Of a stretch of DNA of 64,000 nt, positions 40,752-49,339 are shown piece after piece; position 1 is the first letter of the stretch, and every line of letters begins with the position of its first letter. The stretch is from Haloferax sulfurifontis ATCC BAA-897 (GTDB lineage: Archaea > Halobacteriota > Halobacteria > Halobacteriales > Haloferacaceae), in assembly GCF_000337835.1 (NCBI RefSeq), contig NZ_AOLM01000008.1, forward strand, positions 186,001-250,000. Reading direction: 5' to 3'. The position numbers were made by a program, and so were the translations under genes. The notes under the pieces are model-generated. The model was not told the DNA's origin, searched no databases, and was given only the letters and a program-made list of their open reading frames with translations.

Positions 40752-41615
40752 ATGGCATGGGAGTTCGAGCGAGTCGCGGGTCCGTTCCGGGCGACTGAGG
40801 GCCCGATTTGGACCGGCGACGCGGTTCGATTCACGGAGATAACGGAGCATCGGGTCCTCGAATACGACCCCGAGACGGGGGAGACCGGCGTCTACATCGA
40901 CTCGACCGCCGGCGCGGTCGGGCTTCACGAGGGCCTCGACGGCGAGCTGTACGCCTGTGAGGCCGAGGGCCACCGCATCGCCGCGCTCACCCCGGACGAA
41001 CCCGCGACGGTCGTCGTCGACGAGTTCGAGGGGACGGCGCTCAACGGGCCGAACGACCTCGAAATCGACCGCGACGGGGATATCTGGTTCACCGACCCGG
41101 ACGACAAGGACCGGGGACTGCTCGGCCACACCTCCGTCTTCCGGGCCGAGCGAGCGGACCCGAGAGACGACTGGCGACTCGTCCAGCTCACCGACGAGAT
41201 GGACCGGCCGAACGGCATCCTCCTCTCGCCGGACGAATCGCGGCTCTACGTCGCCGAGTGCACCTACGGCCCGGACCAAGACACCGATTTGCGAGCCTAC
41301 CCGATTCGGGACGACGGGTCGCTCGGCCCCCGCGAGATACTGCACGACTTCGGCGACCACCGCGGCATCGACGGCATGACGCTCACGGAGTCGGGCGAAA
41401 TCGTCGCCTGCGCCGGGTGGGAAAAGGGCGGACCGGGGCCGTCGATTTACGTCTTCTCCCCGTCGGGCGAGGTGCTGGAACGCCACCCGTTCCCCGAGAA
41501 CCGCCCGACGAACTGCACGCTCGGCGGGCCGGACGGCTCGACGCTCTACGTCGCGGACATGACGGGGTGCCTCTACGCGGCCGAGACCGACCGCTCGGCG
41601 TACGTCCGCTTCTGA
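40752..41615 (+). CDS. SMP-30/gluconolactonase-family sugar lactonase
   Basis: Hydrolyses a sugar-acid lactone; fits opening of the aldarolactone made by a uronate dehydrogenase. The 287-residue six-bladed propeller keeps the expected metal ligands: Glu in ATEGPIW (about residue 16), Asn in LNGPNDLEID, Asn in RPNGILLSPDE and Asp in RGIDGMTL. The ATG at 40752 was chosen because TTTAAG at 40721-40726 gives a leaderless start; the upstream frame crosses AT-rich DNA and is not protein-like. It is cytoplasmic (no signal). The gene stands alone, 84 bp before a convergent GlcG-family gene. Confidence 0.85.
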   Translation: MAWEFERVAGPFRATEGPIWTGDAVRFTEITEHRVLEYDPETGETGVYIDSTAGAVGLHEGLDGELYACEAEGHRIAALTPDEPATVVVDEFEGTALNGPNDLEIDRDGDIWFTDPDDKDRGLLGHTSVFRAERADPRDDWRLVQLTDEMDRPNGILLSPDESRLYVAECTYGPDQDTDLRAYPIRDDGSLGPREILHDFGDHRGIDGMTLTESGEIVACAGWEKGGPGPSIYVFSPSGEVLERHPFPENRPTNCTLGGPDGSTLYVADMTGCLYAAETDRSAYVRF

Positions 41616-41699
41616 CCGAAAAGGGACCGTGAGGACAGATACGCTGGATTGGGTGTCGTCGGAACCGAACCCGAACTCGGCGACTCCGACGCGGGCGTC

Positions 41700-42116
41700 T
41701 CAGCGGAGCGGTTCGAACGCCTCGAGCCCCGCCTGGGACGCTTCCATGTCCTCGGACACCGCGCCGCCGCTCGCGCCGACCGCGCCGACGACGACGCCGT
41801 CGTGTTCGACCGGGAACCCGCCGCCGAAGACGACGACGCGACCGTTGTCGGTGGTGTGGAGGCCGTACACGTCGCCGCCGGGTTCGGCTCCTTCCTTCAG
41901 TTCGTGGGTCGGCTTCTTGACCGCGGCCGCGGTGTAGGCCTTGTTCTGTGCGATGTTGCTCGCGACGAGCTTCGCGCCGTCCATCCGGCGGAACCCGAGG
42001 AGGTTCCCCTCGCTGTTCGTCACCGCGAGGTTCAGCGGGACGCCGAGTTCTTCGGCTTTCTCCTCCGCCGCGTCGAGAATCGTCTTGGCTTCGGCTAGCG
42101 TTAGCTCTTGAACCAT
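41700..42116 (-). CDS. GlcG/HbpS-family small protein
   Basis: A 138-residue protein of the GlcG/HbpS (DUF336) fold, with ELTLAEAKTILDAAEEKA, GVPLNLAVTNSEGNLLGF and the C-terminal GAVGASGGAVSEDMEASQAG. Members are found in glycolate, diol and sugar-acid loci and some bind haem or cobalamin; the exact role is unknown. The ATG at 42116 matches the family start MVQELTL; 12 codons of in-frame extension exist upstream. It converges on the lactonase gene, so it has a separate promoter. Confidence 0.8.
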   Translation of the reverse strand: MVQELTLAEAKTILDAAEEKAEELGVPLNLAVTNSEGNLLGFRRMDGAKLVASNIAQNKAYTAAAVKKPTHELKEGAEPGGDVYGLHTTDNGRVVVFGGGFPVEHDGVVVGAVGASGGAVSEDMEASQAGLEAFEPLR

Positions 42117-42285
42117 CGACTCGACCGTCGACCGCTCGGGAGAAAAAACCACCGTTCACGGGGAGAACGGCCGTCTTAGCGGACATAGCCGGCGATACGG
42201 CTATCCGAACCGAATCGAACGCCGCGCGCTCGACTGCGCGTTTTCGCGTTCGTCCGTCGTTGTCGCGTCGGCTTGAACGTACGGG

Positions 42286-43902
42286 TTACCGCGGGAGGGC
42301 GTTCCCCGACCGCTCGAACGACTCCACGTCGCCGGCGTCGGCGGCGTCGATGAGGTCGTTGTTCACGAACAGGCGTTCGCCGTCCGTGTTCGAAAGCGAG
42401 AGGAACGTCCCCGTCCCCTCTGCCGCCCGGGAGTTCCGAACCGTGATGTCCGTCGTGTCGACGAGCGAAATCGCCGCCGCGTCGTCGTCGCGGTGGGCCT
42501 GTCTACCGACGAAGCCGTCGACGAGCAGGCCGTCAACGTCCTCGCAGGCCAGCCCGCTCCGGTAGTAGTCTGGCAGGTCGTCGCTGTCGTCCCACTCGAC
42601 GGTCACGTCGCGCATTGTCACGTCACGGGCGTTCTCGACGTGGACGCCGGCGATGTCGTTGGCGAAGATGGGCGTGACGACCGAACTCGGCTGGAGGTCG
42701 AAGTTGCCGCCCACCTCGTCGGCGTGCTCGCTCCCGGTGAGTTCGATGCGGACGTTGTCGAACTCCACGGTCTCGATGTCGGAGTCCTCGGAGCCGTAGA
42801 CGAGCGCCCCGTTCTCGCTGCGCGCGACGATGTTCGAAAAGCGCACGTTCCGAATCCCGCCGAGGTCGGTGTCGTCGTCCCGCGGGACCGACGTGACGTA
42901 GATGGGTTCGCCCTTGCCCCACCACGGGCCGGGGAGCATGTTGGAGTTGACGACGATGTCGGTGAAAAGCACGTTCTCGACGACGCCCGAGTCGCGGTGC
43001 TGGATGCCGAGGCCGCGGTTCGACTCCTGGACGACGATGTTCTGGAACAGGCAGTCGCGAATCGTGTCGTCGGTGCCCGAGCCGAACTTGATTGCGCAGG
43101 CGCTCGACCGGAGCGTGCAGTTCGTCACGACGATGCCCTCGCAGGTCACCGGCTCGTCGGGTCGCGCGCCGAAGGTGATGCTGTCGTCGCACGACTGGAT
43201 GGTGCAGTCGGAGATGTGGACGTTCTTCGTGTCGCCGAGCGCGATGCCGTCGCAGTTCGGGATGAGCAGGTGGTTGAGGATGTCGACCCCGCGGATGTCG
43301 ACCTCCTCGGTCCCGTGGAACGACAGCGTCCACGCGGGCATGTCGCGGATGGTCACGTCGCGGATGCGGACGTTCGTACAGTTGTTGAACCGGAACATCG
43401 GACCGGGGCGGAAGTCGGGCTTCGCGACGGGCCAGCCCTCGGTCCCCTTCGTCCGCGAGAGGTAGGCGTCGCCCTGTCGAGCCTCGTGGGGGCCGTTCGA
43501 GATGAGCGGGTGCGACGCGCTCTCGTTGGAGTGGCCCTGAATGGGCGTGTCCATCCGCATGAACTCGGTTCCGAGGCCGTCGAACTCGCCCTCGCCGGCG
43601 ATGGTGACGTTCTCTACGTCCTCGGCGAGGAAGAAGATGCGCTCGTTGTCGGGGCCGATGAACTTGTCCGTGTACTCGGCTTCGTCTTTCGCGGGGCTGA
43701 CGACCGCGCCGGCTTCCAGATAGAGCGTCACGTTACTTCGGAGATGGACGGTTCCGACGGTGTACGTCCCGCTGGGGACGGTAACGGTTCCGCCGTCGGA
43801 CTCCGTGCAGTCGTCGATGGCGGTCTGGAACGCCTCGGTCTGGAGGTCGTCCGTCTCGTCGGCGTAGGCTGTCACGTCGAAGGCACTCGCTGTGGGCGGC
43901 AT
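42286..43902 (-). CDS. GH28-like right-handed beta-helix glycosidase, cytoplasmic
   Basis: Polygalacturonase-type parallel beta-helix of 538 residues with no signal peptide. It begins FDVTAYADETDD..., usual for the family (normally FNVRDFGAKGDG). It retains NCDG for the NTD motif and CDDS for the double-Asp motif. The canonical GHG and RIK motifs appear as ACAIKFGSG and GLGIQHRDSG, so two active-site positions are altered. Action on imported oligogalacturonides or another uronic oligosaccharide is likely; a lyase or epimerase role in the same fold is possible. Divergent from the sulfatase, with 56 bp between the starts. Confidence 0.78.
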   Translation of the reverse strand: MPPTASAFDVTAYADETDDLQTEAFQTAIDDCTESDGGTVTVPSGTYTVGTVHLRSNVTLYLEAGAVVSPAKDEAEYTDKFIGPDNERIFFLAEDVENVTIAGEGEFDGLGTEFMRMDTPIQGHSNESASHPLISNGPHEARQGDAYLSRTKGTEGWPVAKPDFRPGPMFRFNNCTNVRIRDVTIRDMPAWTLSFHGTEEVDIRGVDILNHLLIPNCDGIALGDTKNVHISDCTIQSCDDSITFGARPDEPVTCEGIVVTNCTLRSSACAIKFGSGTDDTIRDCLFQNIVVQESNRGLGIQHRDSGVVENVLFTDIVVNSNMLPGPWWGKGEPIYVTSVPRDDDTDLGGIRNVRFSNIVARSENGALVYGSEDSDIETVEFDNVRIELTGSEHADEVGGNFDLQPSSVVTPIFANDIAGVHVENARDVTMRDVTVEWDDSDDLPDYYRSGLACEDVDGLLVDGFVGRQAHRDDDAAAISLVDTTDITVRNSRAAEGTGTFLSLSNTDGERLFVNNDLIDAADAGDVESFERSGNALPR

Positions 43903-43958
43903 GTACGCGTACCGTCGCGGTGGCCTATCTTTATACTACTGGTGGTCGGAGTTCGGCC
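43903..43958. promoter_or_regulatory. Bidirectional promoter, GH28-like gene and sulfatase
   Basis: A 56-bp spacer with TTTATAC at 43930-43936. This is about 25 nt before the sulfatase GTG, so its message is leaderless. The GH28-like gene reads the other way from 43902. Confidence 0.6.
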
Positions 43959-45386
43959 GTGAGTGATGCTCGCCCAAACGTCCTGTTCGTGATGACTGAC
44001 CAGCAACGGTCGGACACGATTCGGGCGCTCGGAAACAGTCGAATCCACACCCCGAACATCGACCGACTGGTCGACCGCGGCGTCTCCTTCACCAACGCCT
44101 ACTCGCCCGACCCCATCTGTATCCCGGCGCGACACACGATTCGAACCGGCTGTGAGGCCGTCTCGACGGGCTACCTCGGGAACGAAAAGCGCGACGCGCG
44201 ACATCTCGAAGACCGGTGCGGCCCCTTCCTCGCTCGGAGCATGCGCGAGCGTGGCTACCGGACGTTCCTCGTCGGGAAGTACCACGCCCACCCCCGCGAC
44301 ATCGACCTCGGCTACGACCACCACCTGAGCTTCGAGGCGTTCCGCGAGGAGACCGGCCACGAGGTCAAGACGACCGCCCGGCAGGGCGCGATGGTCCACC
44401 TCCCCCAACAGAACCGACTCCCGCCGGACGACAACTACGAGGCGTGGATGACCGACCGCGCGGTCGACCTCGTCGGCCGCGACACCGACGAGCCGTTCTT
44501 CGGCCTCGTCTCGTACGAACCGCCGCACCCGCCGTTCGCGCCGTCGCCGCCCTTCGACCGGATGTACGACCCCGAGCGGCTCGGAAACCCGGTGAAAGGC
44601 GGCATCGAAACCGACCACATGGACGAGAAGATACCCGCCCAGAACCACCACTTCTGGACGACCCGCGAGGGCGGCATCGACGACACCACCGTCCGGGTCA
44701 TCAAGGCGTACTACTACGGGATGATTTCGGAGGTCGACCGGCGCATCGGTCGCCTGCTCGACGCGGTCGAGGCCCGCGACGACGCCGACAACACCCTCAT
44801 CTGTTTCTTTTCGGACCACGGCGAACTCCTCGGCGACCACCGCGGCTGGGAGAAGTCGTCGTTCTTCGAGCCGTCGTGTCGCGTCCCGTTCCTCGTGAGC
44901 TGGCCCGCGGAGCTTCCGGAGGGCGACCGCCGCGACGACCTCGTGGCGCTGACCGACCTGTTCGGCATCGCGACGACCGCCGCGGGCGACCAGGAGCTCC
45001 GCGACGGCGTCGACGTGCTCGGGACGATTCGGGGCGACGCGGAGCCCCGCGAGCGGCTGTTCGGCTACCACCGGACGCCGCGGCTCCCGCCGAACTTCAC
45101 CGGGATGGTCCGCGAGGGCCGCTGGAAGTACGTGTTCATGCGCAACGGCGGCCGCGAACAGCTGTTCGACCTCGCGGCCGACCCGAACGAACTCGACGAG
45201 TGCGCCGCCGACAACCCCGAGGTCGTCGCCGAACTCCGCGACGCGCTGGCGGAGAAGCTGACCGACGCGGGAGCGGACGAGTTCGTCGAGAACGGGACGC
45301 TCCGGCGCGCGCCGTACCAGGAAATCGACATGGGTCGGCTCGTCCGCGAGCCGTACCCCGAGGAGCCGGCCGACGTGCTGGACTGA
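43959..45386 (+). CDS. Type I sulfatase, cytoplasmic
   Basis: Removes sulfate esters from a carbohydrate, presumably an imported oligosaccharide. The 475 residues show the formylglycine signature C54-I-P-A-R58, metal-binding D14 and the preceding MTDQQRSD block, and FFSDHGELLGDHRGW for the second metal half. There is no signal peptide. The GTG at 43959 was chosen because TTTATAC lies about 25 nt upstream, inside what would be a longer frame. Maturation requires a formylglycine-generating enzyme, not seen here. Pairing with GH28/GH105 points to a sulfated polyuronide; a general role as a phosphonate- or phosphate-ester hydrolase cannot be excluded. Confidence 0.87.
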   Translation: MSDARPNVLFVMTDQQRSDTIRALGNSRIHTPNIDRLVDRGVSFTNAYSPDPICIPARHTIRTGCEAVSTGYLGNEKRDARHLEDRCGPFLARSMRERGYRTFLVGKYHAHPRDIDLGYDHHLSFEAFREETGHEVKTTARQGAMVHLPQQNRLPPDDNYEAWMTDRAVDLVGRDTDEPFFGLVSYEPPHPPFAPSPPFDRMYDPERLGNPVKGGIETDHMDEKIPAQNHHFWTTREGGIDDTTVRVIKAYYYGMISEVDRRIGRLLDAVEARDDADNTLICFFSDHGELLGDHRGWEKSSFFEPSCRVPFLVSWPAELPEGDRRDDLVALTDLFGIATTAAGDQELRDGVDVLGTIRGDAEPRERLFGYHRTPRLPPNFTGMVREGRWKYVFMRNGGREQLFDLAADPNELDECAADNPEVVAELRDALAEKLTDAGADEFVENGTLRRAPYQEIDMGRLVREPYPEEPADVLD

Positions 45387-45399
45387 CCGACCGGCGTCA

Positions 45400-45445
45400 C
45401 CGGGTTCTTTCCCCCGCTCTCCCCGGGTTCTCTCCCCCGCACTCC
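45400..45445. repeat. Imperfect 23-bp tandem repeat
   Basis: Two adjacent 23-bp units (45400-45422 and 45423-45445) beginning CCGGGTTCT and differing at a few positions, in the spacer after the sulfatase gene. Pyrimidine-rich; possibly part of a transcription stop region. Confidence 0.55.
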
Positions 45446-45517
45446 TCGCCGTCCGGTCCCCGAAATCGCCGGTCCCGCCGTACTTTTATGAGCGTTCCGC
45501 GTAACCGACTACCACGA

Positions 45518-46648
45518 ATGGAGATCAGCGACATCCGTACCATCCGGTTCAGCTGTGAGTCCCACATCGACCCCGACGAGAAGGGCCACGGCCACCCCGG
45601 CGAGCCGAGGGAGTCGACGCGGACCATCACGCACGTCGTCGTCGACGGCGGCCCCGACGGCTACTGCCGCGGCGGTCACGAGGCGGCCAACGAGTTCGCG
45701 AAAAAGCACCTCGTCGGCGAGAACCCGCTGTACCGCGAGAAGCTCTGGCAACTGCTCTGTCGGGCCGAGCGACTGAACAAGGGGACGCTCACCGACAAGC
45801 GCGTCGCCCCCATCGACTGCGCGCTCTGGGACGTCGCCGGCAAGGACGCCGGCCTCCCGGTCTACCAACTCATCGGCGCGGCGCGCGATTCGCTCCCGGC
45901 CTACGGCAGTACGATGGTCGGCGACGACGACCCCGACGGACTCGGCTCGCCCGAGGCGTACGCAGACTTCGCCGAGGAACTCGTCGCGGAGGGCTATCAG
46001 GCCGTCAAGCTCCACACGTGGATGCCGCCGTTCGGCGACGACCCAGAACGGGACATCGCCGCCTGCCGGGCGGTCCGCGAGCGCGTCGGCGACGACATCG
46101 ACCTCATGCTCGACGCCCACCACTTCTACAGCCGGAGCGAGGCCAAGAAAATCGGGAAGGCGCTCGAAGACCTCGACTTCCGCTGGATCGAGGAGCCGAT
46201 GGACGAACACTCGATGTCATCCTACGAGTGGCTCTCGAACGAACTCGACATCGCCGTCGTCGGCCCCGAGACCGCCGAGGGCCGGATGCACACCCGCGCC
46301 GAGTGGATAAAGCGGGACATCGCCGACATCATCCGCGTCGGCGTCTACGACGTGGGCGGTATCACGCCCGCGCTGAAGGCGGTCGGCCTCTGCGAGTCGT
46401 TCAACATCGAGTGCGAGATTCACGGCCGCGACGCGCCCAACCTCCAACTGCTCGGGACGATGGCGTTCCCCGGCCGGTACTACGAGCGCGGCCTCCTGCA
46501 CCCGAAACACGACTACGAGACGTACTTCCCCGGTCTCGAACACCCGCCGGACGAAATCGACGACAACGGCGTGGTCGAACTGCCGCAGACGCCCGGCCTC
46601 GGCTACGCGTTCGACTGGGACTACATCGACGCCAACCGCGTCGAGTAA
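45518..46648 (+). CDS. Enolase-superfamily sugar-acid dehydratase (MR/MLE type)
   Basis: Magnesium-dependent beta-elimination enzyme of 376 residues. The N-terminal capping domain is followed by the barrel. KLHTW bears the catalytic Lys region; metal ligands are Asp in LMLDAHH, Glu in RWIEEPMDE and Glu in VVGPETAEG. VYDVGGIT and EIHGRDA give the Asp-His dyad used by mandelate-racemase-like acid-sugar dehydratases. In this locus galactarate/glucarate or a rhamnonate/gluconate-like acid is the likely substrate. TTTTATG at 45484-45490 places the start at 45518 rather than at an ATG 10 codons earlier. Preceded by the sulfatase in the same direction. Confidence 0.85.
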   Translation: MEISDIRTIRFSCESHIDPDEKGHGHPGEPRESTRTITHVVVDGGPDGYCRGGHEAANEFAKKHLVGENPLYREKLWQLLCRAERLNKGTLTDKRVAPIDCALWDVAGKDAGLPVYQLIGAARDSLPAYGSTMVGDDDPDGLGSPEAYADFAEELVAEGYQAVKLHTWMPPFGDDPERDIAACRAVRERVGDDIDLMLDAHHFYSRSEAKKIGKALEDLDFRWIEEPMDEHSMSSYEWLSNELDIAVVGPETAEGRMHTRAEWIKRDIADIIRVGVYDVGGITPALKAVGLCESFNIECEIHGRDAPNLQLLGTMAFPGRYYERGLLHPKHDYETYFPGLEHPPDEIDDNGVVELPQTPGLGYAFDWDYIDANRVE

Positions 46649-46666
46649 CCGCGCGAGAGCGCGCGG
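46649..46666 (+). terminator. GC hairpin directly after the dehydratase stop
   Basis: CCGCGCG, loop AGAG, CGCGCGG: perfect 7-bp arms starting one base after the stop codon. A T-run follows only about 80 bp later (46747-46751). Archaeal termination depends mainly on U-tracts, so a termination role is uncertain. Confidence 0.4.
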
Positions 46667-46798
46667 CGAGACGGCGTACGGAACAACTGACGAGGGCCGC
46701 TACGAAACAGCATCGACGGCGGTCGCTGACGCGGCGTTGCGCGCTGTTTTTCGGTTCGGTGTGTTAGTTCGACGCTCGGTGCTGTCCGGTTCTCGCGG

Positions 46799-47017
46799 TC
46801 AATTGTACGCGCCCCAGAGTCGGAGCAACAGGTAACCGCCGACGCCGACGCCGACGAGCGAGATGCCCCAGACGCCGAACATCCCCGCGATCGTCCCGTC
46901 GAGGACGAAGCGCGCGAGGACAATCATGAAGACGCCGGCGAGCACGGTCATGATGAAGTTCCGGTTCGACGACGCGGCCTTCCGGAGCGAAGGCACGCGC
47001 GATGCGTTGACTGACAT
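46799..47017 (-). CDS. Small two-helix membrane protein
   Basis: A 72-residue protein with no recognised family. After a basic N-terminus of about 28 residues, two hydrophobic segments follow (roughly 31-46, FIMTVLAGVFMIVLA, and 51-68). The ATG at 47017 was preferred over an in-frame ATG 9 codons upstream. Basic residues before the first helix suggest that the N-terminus is inside. It lies downstream of importer-2 dppF, separated by about 150 bp with no obvious shared signal. Function unknown. Confidence 0.6.
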   Translation of the reverse strand: MSVNASRVPSLRKAASSNRNFIMTVLAGVFMIVLARFVLDGTIAGMFGVWGISLVGVGVGGYLLLRLWGAYN

Positions 47018-47165
47018 ACGTACCCACACGGTGGCTCTCCGCACACAAATAGATACTGTTCGTTCGGGCGTCGTTCGACCGGCTCAGACGGCTCTACGCG
47101 GCGAAAACGGGACGGTTGGAACGAGGGTTGCGGGGTCGCGGCGTCCGCGAACGGGGCCGGGTGGC

Positions 47166-48227
47166 TCAGTCGTCGACGATGCTCGGACTGTCCCAGTACT
47201 CGTGGGTGTCGTCGGCGCGGAAGCACCGCGCGGCGTGGCCGGTCTCGTCTTCGAACGCGCCCGGGTCGTTCGTCTGACAGACCTCCCGCGCCTTCGGACA
47301 CCGCGGGTGGAAGTGACAGCCGCTGGGGCGGTTCGTCGGGTCGGGGATGTCGATTTTCCGAATCGGGAGGTCGTCGTCCTCGTCGCCCTCGTAGAGGTTC
47401 GGCGTCGCCCACTTCAGCGCCTGCGTGTAGGGGTGCTGGGGGTTGCCGATGACCTGCTCTATCGGCCCGACTTCGACGATGCGGCCGAGGTACATGACGG
47501 CGATGCGGCCGCCGGACTTCTCGGCGATGTACCGGGCGTTCGAGAGGTCGTGGCTGATGAAGACGTAGGAGGTGTCGAACAGGTCCTGCAGTTCGAGCAT
47601 CAGGTCCATCATCTCCACCCGGAGGCTCACGTCGAGGGCGCTGATGGCCTCGTCGGCGAGGATGACGTCCGGGTTCAACAACAGCGACCGGACCAGCACG
47701 ACGCGCTGTTTCTCGCCGCCCGAGAGCTGGTGGGGGAACCGCTCGACGAAGTCCTCGGCGGGCGTGAGCCCGACGCGTTCGAGGAGCGCGTAGACGCGCT
47801 TTCGGCGCTCTTCTTCCCCGAGGTTCGGGTTCCACTTCTTCAGCGGGAGCATCAGCGAGGTGAGGATGCGCTGGTTCGGGTTCAGCGCGCTCCCGGGGTC
47901 CTGGTGGATTATCTGGAGGGACCGCCGAATCTCCGAGAACGGGATGTCCGGGTCGCGGTCGTTTTTCGCCTCCCAGATGTCCTGTCCTCGGAAGGTAATC
48001 GACCCGTGAGTCGGCTCCTGTGCGCCGATGATGGTCTTTCCGAGCGTCGACTTGCCGCAGCCGGACTCGCCGATGAGCGTGACCACGTCGTTCTCGCCGA
48101 TGTCGAGCGAGATGCCGTCGACGGCGCGGACCGTCTGCCGCTCGCCGAACAGGCCGAGGAAGCCGCTACTGTCCGTGAAGTGGACCGACACGTCGTCCAC
48201 CGAGAGGATGGAGTCGTCGACGCTCAT
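47166..48227 (-). CDS. Dpp/Opp-type ABC importer ATPase, DppF-like (importer 2)
   Basis: Motor subunit, 353 residues: Walker A GESGCGKS, Q-loop IHQDPGSALNP, signature LSGGEKQR, Walker B VILADEAISALD and switch His ISHDLS. C-terminal cysteine motif CHFHPRCPKAREVC. The ATG overlaps the dppD stop by 4 nt. Importer 2 lies among glycan-degrading genes, so an oligosaccharide ligand is likely; haloarchaea often use Dpp-type transporters for sugars. Confidence 0.92.
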   Translation of the reverse strand: MSVDDSILSVDDVSVHFTDSSGFLGLFGERQTVRAVDGISLDIGENDVVTLIGESGCGKSTLGKTIIGAQEPTHGSITFRGQDIWEAKNDRDPDIPFSEIRRSLQIIHQDPGSALNPNQRILTSLMLPLKKWNPNLGEEERRKRVYALLERVGLTPAEDFVERFPHQLSGGEKQRVVLVRSLLLNPDVILADEAISALDVSLRVEMMDLMLELQDLFDTSYVFISHDLSNARYIAEKSGGRIAVMYLGRIVEVGPIEQVIGNPQHPYTQALKWATPNLYEGDEDDDLPIRKIDIPDPTNRPSGCHFHPRCPKAREVCQTNDPGAFEDETGHAARCFRADDTHEYWDSPSIVDD

Positions 48228-49312
48228 TCGCCCTCACCGCCCTCTTCGGCCGCTTCCATCGCGGGAATCGGGATTTCGTCGGACACGTCGTCGTGGTAGA
48301 AACACGCGGTTCGGTGGCCGTTGCCGCGGTCCGCCATCGGCGGTTCCGCCTCCGCGCAGGACTCGTCGGCCATCGGGCACCGCGGCCGGTACGAACAGCC
48401 GGGGATGTTGGTCACCGGGTCGGGCTTCGAGCCCGAAATCGACTGCATCTCCTCGATGGGCGCGTTCAGGTCCGGCGTCGCGTTGAGGAGCGACCGGGTG
48501 TAGGGGTGCGCCGCGTCGTAGAGAATCTCTTCGGTCGAGCCGACCTCGACGATGTCGAACGCGTACATCACGACGAGCCGGTCCGCGAGCTTGGTGAGAA
48601 GCGGCAGGTCGTGCGTGATGAAGATAATCGTCAGCTCGTACTCCTCTTTGAGCTCCTTGAGAAGCGAGACGATAGAGCGTTGCATCAGGAGGTCGAGCGC
48701 GGCGGTCGGCTCGTCCATCACGAGCACCTCCGGTTCGAGGATGAGCGCGAGCGCGACGAGCGCGCGCTGTTTCATCCCGCCCGAGAGCTCGTAGGGGTAC
48801 GAGTCGAGGACGCGGTCGGGGTCTAAGTAGAGGTCGCCCAGAATCTGGTGGGCTCGTTCGAGCCCCGCCTCGACGTCGCGGTTGTGGTCTTCGAGGGTCT
48901 CCCTGAAGTGGCCGCGGACCTTCTTGACGGGGTTGAACGAACTCATCGCGCCCTGGAACACCATGGCGACTTCGCCCCAGCGGAACTTCCGAAGCTCCTC
49001 TTCGTCGAGGTCGAGCACGGAAATCGGCTCGCCGCCGTCGGGCGGGTAGTAGGTGACTTCGCCGGAGGTCTCCCCCGGGCTGACGACCGCGTTCATCAAC
49101 GCGGACGAGGTCATGGACTTGCCGCTCCCGCTTTCGCCGACCATGCCGAGCGTCTCGTTGCGGTAGATGTCGAAATCGACGTTGCGGACGACTCTCGATT
49201 CGCCTCGGTTCGTCCCGAAGGTGACCTCCAGGTCGCGGACTTCGAACACGACGTCTTGGTCCGGGTTCGAGTCGTTCTGATTCGACGTTCGCATTGTTTG
49301 GTTGGTAGTCAT
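48224..49312 (-). CDS. Dpp/Opp-type ABC importer ATPase, DppD-like (importer 2)
   Basis: Second motor, 362 residues, with Walker A GESGSGKS, FQGAMSSFNPV, LSGGMKQR, Walker B VLVMDEPTAALD and ITHDLP. The cysteine motif is CSYRPRCPMADESC. The Q-loop reads GAMSS where most relatives have DPMSS. The N-terminus has a 20-residue Asn/Gln-rich extension; a second in-frame ATG (residue 7) could be the real start. It lies 27 nt after dppC, a looser spacing than the rest. Confidence 0.92.
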   Translation of the reverse strand: MTTNQTMRTSNQNDSNPDQDVVFEVRDLEVTFGTNRGESRVVRNVDFDIYRNETLGMVGESGSGKSMTSSALMNAVVSPGETSGEVTYYPPDGGEPISVLDLDEEELRKFRWGEVAMVFQGAMSSFNPVKKVRGHFRETLEDHNRDVEAGLERAHQILGDLYLDPDRVLDSYPYELSGGMKQRALVALALILEPEVLVMDEPTAALDLLMQRSIVSLLKELKEEYELTIIFITHDLPLLTKLADRLVVMYAFDIVEVGSTEEILYDAAHPYTRSLLNATPDLNAPIEEMQSISGSKPDPVTNIPGCSYRPRCPMADESCAEAEPPMADRGNGHRTACFYHDDVSDEIPIPAMEAAEEGGEGE

Positions 49313-49339
49313 CGTCTGGTAATAGGTGTTGGCACGGGG

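Noticed and set aside
43920-43958. Upstream GTG start for the sulfatase
   Set aside because: Translation from 43920 would include the TATA element TTTATAC; the later GTG fits a leaderless message.
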